Of a DNA stretch of 64,000 nucleotides, positions 10,735 through 22,299 are shown one piece after another (the first letter of the stretch is position 1; every line of letters starts with the position of its first letter). Source of the stretch: Cymbidium sinense. Its lineage: Eukaryota; Streptophyta; Magnoliopsida; Asparagales; Orchidaceae. The stretch spans positions 61,287,436 through 61,351,435 of the forward strand of contig CM038232.1 of assembly GCA_021442155.1 (NCBI GenBank), given 5' to 3'. The notes below the pieces were generated by a model. It saw only the letters and a list, made by a program, of their open reading frames with translations, made no database searches and was not told the DNA's origin. The translations under genes were made by a program, and so were the position numbers.

Positions 10735-13145
10735 CCCACATTTCAACAAATTTGGTTATGTTAAATAGGGTTCAAATATTTTGGAGGGATTTTGATGCTT
10801 CCATTGGTTCATATTTGAGTTTGATTTTTATGTTTGGGGACCCTTCATTTAACAAATTTGAGTATATTAAAATAAAGGGTCAATTGATTTTATTTTTGAT
10901 TTTATTTTTTATTTTGATTTTATTTTTAGAATTTACTCATTTAGCAAATTTGGGTATGCTAGATGAGGTGTCTGAAAAATAATTTTTTTCTTTTGCTTGT
11001 TTGCTTATGATGTGAATCATGTGTGAATTTGGGAATGGATCTTTCACTTAGCAAATTTGGGTATGATAAATAAAGTCCAAATGTTTTTGTTTGATTTTTG
11101 AAAAGAGGATCTTTACTTAGCAAATTTGTGTACATTAAATAAATAATCCAAATGTGTTTGATTTTTATGGTTTTTGAAAAGAGAATCTTTACTTAGCAAA
11201 TTTGGGTATGCTAAATGAAGAATCCAAATGTGTTTTGTTTTTGAAAAGAGGATCTTTACTTAGCAAATTTGGGTATGCTAAATAGAAAATCCAAATGTGT
11301 TTAATTTTATTTTTGATTTGAAAAGAGGATCTTTATTTTGCAAATTTGGGTATACTAAATAAAGAATCCAAATGTATTTGATTTTTATAATTTTGAAAAG
11401 AGGATCTTTACTTAGCAAATTTATATGCTAAATAAAGAATCCAAATGTGTTCTATTTTTGAAAAGATGATCTTTATTTAGCAAATTTGGATATGCTAAAT
11501 AGAAAATCCAAATGTGTTTAATTTTTGTGTTTTGATTTTAAAAAGAGGATCTTTACTTAGCAAATTTGGGTATGCTAAATAAAGAATCCAAATGTGTTTG
11601 ATTTTTGATTTTGAAAAGCGGATCTTTACTTAGCAAATTTAGGTATGCTAAATAAAGTCCAAATGTGATTTTGATTCTTGTTTTTGGTTAAGAGGATCTT
11701 TACTTAGAAAATTTATGTATGCTAAATAAAGAATCCAAATGTGTTTTGTTTTTATTTTTGAAAAGAGGATCTTTACTTAGCAAATTTGGGTATGCTAAAT
11801 AAAGAATCTAAATGTGTTTAATTTTATTTTGATTTGAAAAGGATCTTAACTTAATAAATTTGGGTATGCTAAATAAAGTCCAAATGTGTTTTGATTTTTG
11901 TTTTGATTTTATGTTATTTTATTATTATTATTTTTTTGAAAGGAGGGATTTCTATTTAACAAACATGGTGTGTTAAATGGAATCCAATTTAGTTTTTCAA
12001 TTTTTCTTTTGAAAAATGAAACTCTCATTTGACAAATTTGGGTATGTCAAATGAAATTCCAATGTATTTTAATTTTTACAAAATAGATTTCCATTTAACA
12101 AATTTGGGTATGTAAAATGGAAGTCAATTTTATTTCATGTTTCAAAGATGAAGTTTTTTTGTGTGTGATTTATTGCTTTTTTGAAAAGAAAGAAATTCCA
12201 ACTTAACACATGTGGAATGTGTTGAGTGGATTTTCAAGTGGTGCGATTTTGTTTGGAGATAAAGCCTCCATTCCACAAGTTTGGACATATGGGATGAAGA
12301 GTCTTGTCTTCAAATTTGTAATTTTTGAAATGAAAGAAACTCTAACTTCAACATATATAAGATATATTGAAATGGAGTTTCAACTTTATGATATGATTTT
12401 TATTTGGAAATGAAATCTTCATTCAATAAATTTGGGTATATTGAATGAGGATGTTCATATGTGCTTTTTTTGGAAAGAAGATTTTTGATTTTGTTTAAAA
12501 ATGAAATCTTCATTCAATAACTCTAGGTATATTGAATGAGGATGTTCATATGTGTTTTTTGAAAGATGGTTTTGATTTTCATTTGAAAATGAAATCTTCA
12601 TTCAATAAATTTTGGTATATTGAATGAGGATGTTCATATGTGCTTTTGAAAAGATGGTTTTGATTTTTGTTTGAAAATGAAATCTTCATTCAATAAATTT
12701 GGGCATATTGAATGAGGATGTTCATATGTGCTTTTTATAAGATGATTAATGAAATCTTCATTCAATAAATTTGGGTATATTAAAGGAGGATGTTCATATG
12801 TGCTTTTTGAAAAGATGATTTTTGATTTTGTTTGAAAATGAAATCTTCATTCAATAAATTTGGATATATTGAATGAGGATATTCATTTGTGCTTTTTGAA
12901 AAGTTGATTTTTGATTTTGTTTAAAAATGATATCTTCATTCAATAAATTTAGGCATATTGAATGAGGATGTTCATTTGTGCTTTTTGAAAAGATGATTTT
13001 TTATTTTATTTGATTTTGAAATCTCCATTCAATAAATTTGGGTATGTTGAATGAGGATATTCATATGTGCTTTTTGAAAGATGATTTTGATTTTATGATT
13101 TTGGAAAGCACCTTCATGTAACAATCTTGAGGATTGTGAGATGAG
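10735..13145 (-). repeat. Leader array of about 30 tandem stem-loop units
   Basis: The units are 60-105 bp apart. Each carries an inverted repeat, mostly around the same 10-nt loop, aatttgggta on the plus strand. Block A (about 10935-11880) has stems like TTAGCA/TGCTAA extended by CTTTA/TAAAG. Block B (about 12415-13055) has CATTCAATA/TATTGAATG. Between them are varied stems: CATTTGACA/TGTCAAATG at 12026-12053, CCATTTAACA/TGTAAAATGG at 12091-12120, and a CTTAACACA/TGTGTTGAG stem at 12198-12229. Stem sequences differ but pairing is kept. The array lies between the primer site and the first protein-coding remnants, so it would be in the element's 5' leader RNA. Confidence 0.85.
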
Positions 13146-13537
13146 GTTAAGTTATATATATTTTTTGAAACTTTTTGTGCAAATATTTTCATTATGTGAT
13201 CTTTTTTTTTGGAAAAGTGCTTTTGAAAAGCGATATTTTTATAAAGGATTTATCTTTCTTTTATTTTTGGAATGAAGTTTACCTTACCATAAAGATGGTA
13301 AGAAAAAGGTATTTAGTTATCTCCTTTTATTAAATTTATATTCTATTGGAGACTAATAGGGTTTTAAGAACATGAGTGAGGTCCTAAAACCTAAAGGATG
13401 TTGGCTAGCTTAGCTTAAGAATGAAATAAGCTAAGTGCCAACAGAAAAGAAGGATAGTCTCAAACTCATATGAAATACAAATCCACTATTGATACTTGGA
13501 TACAATGATCATTTACTAAAGATGAAGAGAGGAACCA
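13146..13537 (-). other. Leader next to the primer site, with a long hairpin at 13399-13443
   Basis: The stretch TGTTGGC..CTTAGCTTA at 13399 pairs with TAAGCTAAG.GCCAACA ending at 13443, giving about 16 pairs with a small bulge and a short loop. It begins about 95 nt after the primer-binding site on the element strand, where retroelements often have dimerisation or packaging stem-loops. That role is inferred. No coding signal. Confidence 0.6.
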
Positions 13538-13555
13538 TCCTAAACAAAGTCGATA
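13538..13555 (-). other. Primer-binding site, tRNA-Arg-like, decayed
   Basis: On the minus strand it reads TATCGACTTTGTTTAGGA, eight bases after the LTR end. Against TGGCGACTCCGCTGGGGA, the primer site I recall for Ogre/Tat elements, 11 of 18 bases match, and most changes are C-to-T or G-to-A. A better preserved site of the same type follows the LTR that ends at 52762. Confidence 0.65.
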
Positions 13556-14284
13556 GAAAAATCTGTGGATGTTTTTTTTATTTTCATCTTTGAGTAAATG
13601 AAAAAGAAAAACAGTACACCACAGATCAGAGATATGCTTATTAGGGTGATGACATTGAGGAATGATATACTATCTCGAAGAAAAGTCATCATCCTACAAT
13701 GGACCTAATAAGGACTCCTAAGGATGATGGGTCTTCGGATGTACCAAAGATTCTTCCTCTACTTTACATGGAAAAGTAAAATAAGGTTTATTTTAAACTG
13801 GGTTCATTAAGTTTCCTATGGTGGCAAGCCCCCATAGTTAATTACATCCTAAGGAATGAGATTCCTTAAGAATACTCTCGATTAAGGTAAATGATCATTG
13901 TCTCCAAAGATTTCAAAGATAGGACTATCAACAAATTGGTTATTTTTGGAAGATCAAGTGGAATTGATCAAGAGGAAAGAGTTATTATTGAAACCAAAAG
14001 GAGATGAGTAGGGGATGCTTATGATACTAGGAAACCTAGTAAGCATCCCAAACTATCTATGGTTGGGCTTTATATTTTTTAAATTTGAGAAATTATTTAT
14101 TTGAGTTAATTTTTTATTAGAAATCTAGAGATTACAATTCCACAACACAAGATCATGGAAATGCCTAAGAGATGAGGAATTGTGCTTGTATCCCACAAAG
14201 GGAAACAACAATCTCGGATATTAAATCTAGGAAGCTTTGGCGGGGCCAAAGCACGATCAAAATCTAAAGCAAAAATGAACACAT

Positions 14285-14312
14285 GGTTTACCTCCATAAG
14301 AGAGGATAAACC
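14285..14312 (-). other. Conserved covarying hairpin downstream of the LTR promoter
   Basis: On the minus strand GGTTTATCCTC pairs with GAGGTAAACC. The same position in other LTRs has changed bases on both arms (30518-30544, 52010-52037, 63258-63285, 53121-53146), keeping the pairing. Confidence 0.7.
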
Positions 14313-15036
14313 ACCTGATTGTTGGACTTACAACCGCCTAGGGGTTGACGCTAACTAACTTCTCCGATGATTTTAAATACATGTAGGCAAGTCTTATGCT
14401 TTGTAAGATAACTAGGCTATTGTTTATTTAGAAAAGTGACTAAGTCCCTAAACACACTCCCTAAGAGACCAGATCATAAGAGCATGAATAATGACTTAAT
14501 TTAATGCAAATTTTGTTAAGTTTTACTTTGATTTTTGGACAATTAATTTGACACAAGCTATGGGATTCATATGCCTAATGCATGAGAAATTTGTTATGGG
14601 ACAAAATCATAAAGAAGGAGGTGTATTTCCACCATGGCACTCAAAGGTCAAGCCATTTTCTCTGGCAAAGGTGGAAGCCCTCCATTAGCAAGAGTGAAGC
14701 AAGATGATTTTTATGCATGATGTGAGACATACAACATCCAGCTAAGGGGTTGCTAAATATTTTATTGTCTAAATTTATATCCTAAGATTTAGGTGAGGTT
14801 ATGAGTTGTTTAATTTTATTTTGAGTTGATTAGTTAGATAGAAAATTTATTTTTCCTAAGAGCCTAATCGCATCCATGCCATTCATCAAACAATGAAGAA
14901 ACTAGAAAAATCATGTCATCTTAATGCGCAAGCTAAACAAGCATCAAATAATTTTATAAAGCTAACACAAAAGAATAAGAGGCCGATGTGGTCAGGCTCC
15001 ACCACACAAACCTGAAATGAAATATGGGTAGCTCTA

Positions 15037-15047
15037 CCCTTATACAA
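15037..15047 (-). promoter_or_regulatory. TATA-like box of the 5' LTR
   Basis: TTGTATAAGGG on the minus strand, followed by TAGAGCT. The same motif sits at equivalent places in the other LTRs (29746, 51260, 62523). It is preceded about 90 bp upstream by a GAAGAA-rich tract (15110-15175, CTTT-rich on plus). U3 would then be about 5.4-5.9 kb. Confidence 0.6.
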
Positions 15048-18000
15048 CCTGGATTACAAATGAATAATTATAATTTAGAAGGAATTCATGTTATGGAGGT
15101 CTTCATTCTTCATTCTTCTTTCTTCATGTCTTCATTTCTTTCTTTCTTTCTTTTCTTCGCTTCTTTTTTCCTTTTGGTTGGTTGGGATATAGTTTTCTCC
15201 AAGGCTTCACATGGTACATAATACTTGGTCTTATGACCAATGTTCATCCTAATCCCCCATAACATTCATTCCAATTTTAATTGCAAAATTACATGAGAAA
15301 GGAAAAAGTAAATCTAACTAAACCTACAAAATAGAGAATAGCTAAACACACCACACATCCCAAGCATGTATATGAATAATTTGAACTTAGCACCCCACAC
15401 ATAGGTAACCAAGTCCATCTGTCCTAGTTTGGATTATGCTTAGGGGTATAAGCAACCTACACAGCAAAAGTATTTATATTTTTATTATAGTGCCCCTTAA
15501 GCATAATTTTTTGCAGAAGACATGATTAGGCTAAGATCACCCTACCATCTAGTCTACGCACATACACCCTAACATCCAGTCTAAAACATTATATCATAAA
15601 AAAAAAATCAGGCATCAAACCATGCATCACCTTAACATAGCTAGAAATGGTGACTTAGCCTAATATGTGTGCATTTAAGGCTTGTGTGACATGTCTTAGC
15701 TTGGCTTTAAGGTTGGAATTTTCTAAGTGTGAGAGATTCAATTTAGAAGGGTGGTTTCATTTTAAGTGATTTAATTAATTTGTTAATTTTATTTGATGAT
15801 TTGATTTGGTTTGAATGAACCTACATTTAGTTACTAAATGTTGTTAAGAGAAGAAAAGAGAATAGGGCTTCTCTTTCATCCCAACCTTAACTAATTTCTA
15901 AGGTAGATTCATTAGTAGTTTTTCTTTAGTGAATGTTTTATTATGTGTTTTAATTAACCCTAAATTTAGATTTGCTCTAAATAGCCCTATTCAAATAAGA
16001 AAGGCATCTTAGGATTAATTAAGATGAATTACTATCATATAACACACAACCATTTATTTCTTTCCAACATGTATGTCATGCATATGAATAAACCTAAACA
16101 TAACTATACATGCAATGCAAACTTTAGCACACTTTGATGATGAATGGTAAGAGATGCTTAAGAAAATTTGGATATTCCATGAATGCATGTTTTTATTAAA
16201 TAGAAAAGAGGGACACTTTTATCCATTTACATGTATAAAAGACATAAGTGAGTATGGCGCCATTATTTTCTACACAAGAGGTGTAAGGTACAAGACCTAC
16301 TTGGGACTACTTAAAGCCTCACAACCCTATGATGTTCAGACTAATATACCACTTTTCTTAAATATATGTGCATGTACAAAAAAAAATAAATGAAGAAGAG
16401 TCATGCAAGATTTTGTGTTTGATTTGGTTATGCAATTTACATGTGTAAATGTGAAGATCCCTTCTAAGTCATAACATAGAAGTAGATAAGAATAGATTTA
16501 AGCAAGTGTTATGTTCTTTTCAAATGAACTATACACTTTGCAAATCCTATCCAAATCCATGTTAAGAATCACATAACACATCCTATGCTATAATCACATG
16601 CAAGCTTATAAGTACTTATAAGTAGCATCACTTCATTTATAATGTTTGATTTATAGGTTTTAAAAATACTTCTTGGTTTAATAATGATAATAGCCACTTA
16701 TATTCTTAATTTTAGCCAAAACATGCAATTTTACATAAAGAAAATATTTTATTTAATTTGATTTTTCAAAAGATATGAATGCATGATTTAATATGATATA
16801 AAATATTTAACATGCTTGGAAAGAAATAAAGTGATGTAAGCATATGAATTCATTCTCCCTAATTACCTAAGGACAATCCTATAAGATAAGATTATTCAAA
16901 GTGAATCAAAATTCTTTAAAGAGATTTTTAATTTTGAATTTGAATTTGATTTGATTATGAAATTTGAAAAGACTTTGCTGGTCCTAACCCATTTCCCCCA
17001 TGTCTGAGTTAGTTTAGTTTAATTTTAGAACAATTAGATTAATTTGATGTTTTGTTTAGGTTAAGGTGTGAATTAAATCCATTACCCCACACACCACTTT
17101 AATATAATTAACCTAATAATTATGAGCCAACATATGATATGCAACCACATGGAATTTAAATTAGCAACACCTAGGAAAGAAAGGGGCCTAATGCAATTGT
17201 CTCATAATTATTGATTAATTAAGCTAAAGGTTCCCACACATGTGAGTTGGATATAATTTCCTTTGAAGCCTCTTAAGTTATTGAACACCTAGAATCTACC
17301 CAAGAATTAAGAGATTGATTAATTTCTGGAATAATTTGATTTTGAGTTTAGTTATTAAGCCATTTAATTAAGTGATTAAATCATTAATCACTTTGCAAAT
17401 TAATTAATTCTTCATTCAAATGAAATAGACTTAGGGGAAAAGATTTGAGAAAGGAATTCTAATCTCATTCCTTAAGTCCATCCACTATTCCAAGGTGACT
17501 AATAAGCTTAATTAATGATTTTAGTACCATTTAATGGGTTAATTAATCATGTAATTGATTAGTGATTAGAGATAAAATAAGCAATTATCCTAATTAATCT
17601 AATAATAAATTCCAAGAAAACCATGAGAGGTAGAGGTCATCCCACTAATTAACCCTAGAAAGTTTGGAATTAATTACTGAAGTAATTAAGGAGTAATTAA
17701 CATAATTACATCTCCAATAAAACCCAAATTGAGTGAAGATTACTATTCAAAATTAATTAAACTTAATGTATATTATTTCCCTTTGAATTATCTTTAAAAT
17801 GAACTTGAGTTTGCATTTTTTTGGATTTTTCTATATTTAGTTATGAATTTATGAAGTTTCTATGATTAAAGGTTAATTAGAATATCTTAATTAATTAACT
17901 AATCCTGTCGGTGCCACGTGGACCGTTGATGTAGTGCGCTTTCCATGTAGCATGATGGGATTGGTTATTTAAGTTGTCACATCATGCGATGCATCGTGTA

Positions 18001-20893
18001 ATGCTTTCTCCAGGCCATCAAGGATCGATGGCGAGGTTAATCATGGTTTTAAAAGGTTTAATCAATAGATCTACTCAATTTAATTAGGGCCATCCATCCA
18101 AACATGCGGGATGGACGACCAATGATTCATCCCTGCCTAAGCTGTGGGAGACGGAGGCCGTCCATCCTCCATTGATTGATCCTAGCTCACCTAAGCTCGG
18201 ATTAGGCTGAGATTCATCCCACACAATCAAGAGGTGTAGGGAAGAACAACCAACAGCTAGGATCTAATGTGATTATAATTCCCTTCATAAAGGACCAAGC
18301 AATTTTCAATGGAGGATTGGTTTTGAGTCATACCTTGCCGGAGGCTATCATCGCCACTTCCAATGGAGGAGGCAGCTTCGTATATTGGAGATGAAGCTCT
18401 GTTGAAAGTTCCAAGCCTCAATTTGAAGTGTGTTGGTTGACCAAGCTCCCCTTCAATGGCTTGTTCCCGTAGCTTCAAGACTTGGGAAACACCTTCGGTG
18501 AGCTAGACTTGCTTCCTTGATGGTGCTTACAAAGTGAATTTAGGTTAAGTGGAGAATTGAGTGAAGTGGAATTTCTGTAGGCCTCTCCTATTTTTGGCTT
18601 AAGAAAAACTAAGAAGGAGAGATTTGGGAAGCTTGGAAATGACCTTAGGAAGCTTGTGGATGCTTGCTTTCAGTCACTCTAGCTCAATCGAATTTAGAGT
18701 ATCCTCATTGAGTTGGAATGAGGGTGAGTATATCTCCCCCTCCTTGGATCGGACGGTCGAGGCTTACTCTTCCATTTTTGATCAATTGAGGAGATTGAAT
18801 GGGTTATTTAGGCTATTAAGGATTTCGTGTGGTTCGATTTTGGCAGAGGCGTGGAGAAGAAGAAGTGCACATGTGCTAGGTGAGTGTAGGAGGTGATCCA
18901 AATGGAGAATTTCCATTGGAGGAGTTGGTTTGGCCTTGGGTTGGGTCATGGCTGACCCAAACCCATTAGGTCATGTGCACCACCTCCCTTAGTGTCCATG
19001 TGGTCCACTAGGAGGATGTCAATGGCCATGAGAAGGAATTGGCCAAATTCCAAGTAAATTTGTCCATAGGTTACCCTTTGACCCAAGGGTAAAATGGTCA
19101 TTTGACTTTGATTTTGATTTTGGCAAATTTTAAAAGATTCAAAAGTGTGTTGGGCCAAATTTCAATTGATTTGGAGTTCATTTGGTTTGAATTGGTTCAA
19201 TTTGACCCCTTTAGGTCAAAATGGGTCAACTTGGGTCAAATTGACCAATTGGTCAAATTGGGTCAAATCATGGGTTAGGTCAAGTTGAAATGAACATTTG
19301 GAGACTATGGGTGTCATTGGTTTAGTTCAATTTAGTTTAAATTTAGTTTTGATTCATTTGAGTTCATTTCGATCAAATGGGTCAAGTTGACCAATTTGAC
19401 CCATTTGACCCAATTGTGTTAGGTCATGGGTTGGTTTAGGCATGGTTGATCATTTGAAATGTATTGCAAGCTTTGGTTTCAATCAATTTTTGTTTGGTTT
19501 GATTTCAAGTTGATTTGACCATTTAGGTCAAGTTGGGTTCATGGTCAATTAGGCTAGGTTGGGTCTAGTTGGCCAATTGAAGCTTTGATCAAGTTCAACA
19601 AGTGATTTGGAATGAATTTGACCCATTGGTTGCAATCAATTTGGCTTATATCAAGATTTGACCTATTTTGACTTTTTAGGTCAACTTGGGTCAAGTGGCC
19701 AATTTGGCTAGGTTTGGCTCAATTGATGGCTTGATCATGGTCAAACATTGATGATAGATTGATTTAGATCAATGGTCTCAATCAATTTGGCCTATGGTAG
19801 ATTTTGGCTAGTTTGGGTTTCATTTGGGCTAAGTGTTGACTTGGTCAAAGGCTAGGTTTGAGTTGGTTTGACCCAACTTGAGTGATTGATCATCCTAGGA
19901 TGATTGTTGCTCATAATGTGAGGCTTAGATGGGCTTAGTTCAATCCAATTTGGGTTGGATTATAATTTGGTTCAAAAAGGTGTTTTAGGCCACTTTGGAT
20001 CAAGTTAGCCTAAGTGGGTCAATTGACTTGATCAAGGCTTAATTCAAGTTTGGTTGAACTCACAAATGGACTTATGATTGAAATATATATCCAATTGCAA
20101 GTGATTTGGAGTCAAATGGGTTTTGATTCATTTGACAATTTCAAGTTCAAAGGATGAACATGAGTTTGATTTGGGTTAGTTTGATTTTGGTTTGATGATT
20201 GAAGTTCATATTTATATTTGGGCTTATATTGAAGGATTGTTTGAAGAGAAAATTCAAAGGTTTTGGATTGATTTGAGAATGATTTGGCTAAGTTCAAGAA
20301 TTTGACTTCAAAGAGCATAAGTTGGATTTTGGTTAGATTTGGATTTGAGTTTTGAATTTGGTTTTGGTTATTTGAATTTATATCTTATTTATATTTATGA
20401 ATATAAATGAGAATATAAATGGGCTATGAGAAAATCCTTTGAGTTTGGAGTGATTTGGATTTGGTTTGAGCTAAGTCTATAAGATAGAATCAAAAGGGCT
20501 TAAGAAAGATTTTGGATTTGATCTTGGGTTTCAATCAATTGGAATTGATTCATGATTTGGATTTTGGAATTGATTTATGATTTGAGAAAATCACTTGGGT
20601 TAGAAATTAATTTGAATTTGAAGTTTGATTTGAATTTGAGGTTGATTTGCATTTGAAATTTGATTTGAAAGAAGGAAGCAAGGATTTGGTTCAAGTTATA
20701 GGGTAGGCAAGTCTTCCTAATACCCCTAAGGCATAACCTATTCCTATGGCTAACTCTTCTAAGTCTCTAAGGTTAGGTTAAGTGTTCACCTAATCCATAA
20801 AAGTGTCTTAAGACTAAGGAATTCTTAGTGTCTAGAAGAGTCCTATGTCTAAGATGGAGAAGTTGAAGGCTCACTCCAAAAGTAAGGTCAACA

Positions 20894-21440
20894 TGCATAA
20901 GGGCGAGTTTTTCTATTTTCTCTAGTAAGAATGTAAAAGAATAATGTTTTTGATCTAAAGTTTTATTTTTGATACATGTGCTTACTACGAGTTAACATAA
21001 TAATGTGTTATTATGTTTTTTTCTACCATAGATTTTATTATTTTTCCTTGTATTTTTTGTGTTTTTGGTGGTCTAAATGGCTAAATATGAAAATGCTTTT
21101 TCTACGAAGTTACAGATCTCATCAAATAAATGAAACTCAAATAATCATGCATAAAATTTGTAATATAAATGATGAAGATATGGCTGATGTAGTGAGTGAT
21201 ATTAAAAAAATAAAAATGAAATAAAAAAGTAAAAATAAAAATATTTTATTTTAGAATGATATGTAATGCAATGATATTGATGATACAATTATATAAATGA
21301 GTGAATTATATTTTTAAATAGTAATTATGAGTTTTTTAGTTTAAATAGTGGATTGCATGTTTAATTTGGTGCATTTAATGAAACTAAACACCAAGCAAGA
21401 TGTTTTTGAAGAAATATACTTTCTCTGATACCAATTATGA
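20894..21440 (-). mobile_element. Copia-type internal remnant with tRNA-iMet primer-binding site
   Basis: TGGTATCAGAGA, complementary to the 3' end of initiator Met tRNA, lies at 21422-21433 on the minus strand, 7 bases beyond the LTR end at 21441. The remaining 528 bp to the giant element has no recognisable gag; the 82-codon frame at 20976-21224 is on the opposite strand and AT-driven. The giant element seems to have inserted in or beside this Copia element. Confidence 0.75.
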
Positions 21441-22295
21441 TGCTAGACAAATGTAACTTATTATGACAGGAATTTGTTAGCATCAATAATTTTAAAATTA
21501 TTATAAATGAGTAATAATAAACATACCATACTATTTAGCAAACTCACAATAGTAAAATATATTGAGATTGAAAGGATTCAAGCCCTGAGAGATTTAAATC
21601 GTATAAATGCAAATAAAGAGTTGAAAACCTATCAAAAATCTAACCCGTGGTAGAATTAAAGTAACTAGTGGTGAGTTGGAGATAATTTGAAGTTGACCTA
21701 TACAAGTTGTTCATCATCGTGGAGATTTTGCTCATTTCTTATAAGCCCTTCTCCACGAGCTAAGAAATCACATGCTCAAGTGATCCTTCACTTGGGAAGA
21801 AAGTACACAACATGAGTAAAAGAAGCTCAAGAAGAAAATTTTATTACCAAAAGCTAAGTGAGTAGCTTACAAAACATCTCTATTTATAGGATAGACAGAG
21901 AGGGTTCAAAATATATTAACCTACCATCAACATAATCACACATGCCACCACTATTAAACTTGCCACTATCATAACCACACTTACCATAAGCCCAAAGTAT
22001 AAAAATATAATACAAAATATATAAAAGCTCACTAATACCCAACCCAAACTATAACATAAAGGCTCAATACATATTGAATACATAAATTCAAATTTTATGA
22101 CAATGTTGATGACGCCTTGCATCAAAGTGGCTACTTGCGACAGTTTTCATCATTAATAGTTCGACATAACTCTAAAACTTTTTAGACTAATAAATTTTAT
22201 CCAATTTTAAGTTAAGGTCTAAGTTCCCTTTCAAGTGAAGAATATAAGTCGATTTATAATTTTTATAAGTTATATTTTAGTAATGGTAGCCAACA
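21441..22295 (-). repeat. Copia-type LTR, 855 bp
   Basis: On the minus strand it starts TGTTGGCTACC and ends GTCTAGCA, directly before the primer site. Inside are TATA box CCTATAAATA (21881-21890) and polyadenylation signal AATAAA (21840-21845) about 40 bp downstream, the classic compact promoter/R layout of plant Copia LTRs. A diverged copy is at 33291-34355. Confidence 0.8.
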
Positions 22296-22299
22296 CTAC

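Larger units (their letters stand above)
1..20893 (-). mobile_element. Giant Ty3/gypsy LTR retrotransposon, Tat/Ogre-type, 3' LTR cut by window edge
   Basis: On the minus strand the order is 5' LTR (20893 to 13564), primer-binding site, leader, protease, RT, RNase H, second RNase H-like region, integrase, 3' untranslated repeats, and the start of the 3' LTR (1259 to 1). Bases 1-1259 align with 19677-20893. By eye about nine in ten bases match over the last 180 bp, so the element is not young. With a full second LTR it would be about 27 kb. The duplicated RNase H region, tRNA-Arg-like primer site, long leader and 3' tandem repeats are known for the Tat lineage, which includes Ogre and Grande. 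Capsid-type gag is not visible, so this copy is probably non-autonomous. The base after the LTR end at 20893 begins TGCAT, one half of a possible target duplication whose partner lies outside. Confidence 0.9.
13564..20893 (-). repeat. 5' LTR of the giant element, 7.3 kb
   Basis: On the minus strand it starts TGTTGACCT at 20893 and ends CATCCACA at 13564. The second boundary is fixed by comparison with the solo LTR (24302-31255), whose end lies in a recognisable LINE. Domains in sense order: opening block, TTGACC-rich U3 (about 19700-19150), GC-richer block (about 19000-17900), TTAATTAA-rich block (about 17900-17200), TATA box, hairpin, end. Short open frames inside are not shared with frame intact by the other copies. 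Confidence 0.9.

Noticed and set aside
10735..13145. CRISPR-like pattern of regularly spaced palindromic repeats
   Set aside because: Spacers are not unique, units grade into each other, the DNA is from a plant and the array lies inside a retrotransposon.
13399..13443. TGTTGG...CCAACA as the LTR terminus
   Set aside because: Comparison with the solo LTR in the LINE and with the primer site puts the LTR end at 13564. This inverted repeat is a leader hairpin.
18624..18896. 90-codon frame in the GC-richer LTR block as a host gene
   Set aside because: The same block in other LTR copies does not keep this frame open.
1..20893. Plus-strand orientation for the giant element
   Set aside because: LTR termini TG...CA fit both strands, but protease, RT, RNase H, integrase order and the primer-site remnant all read on the minus strand.
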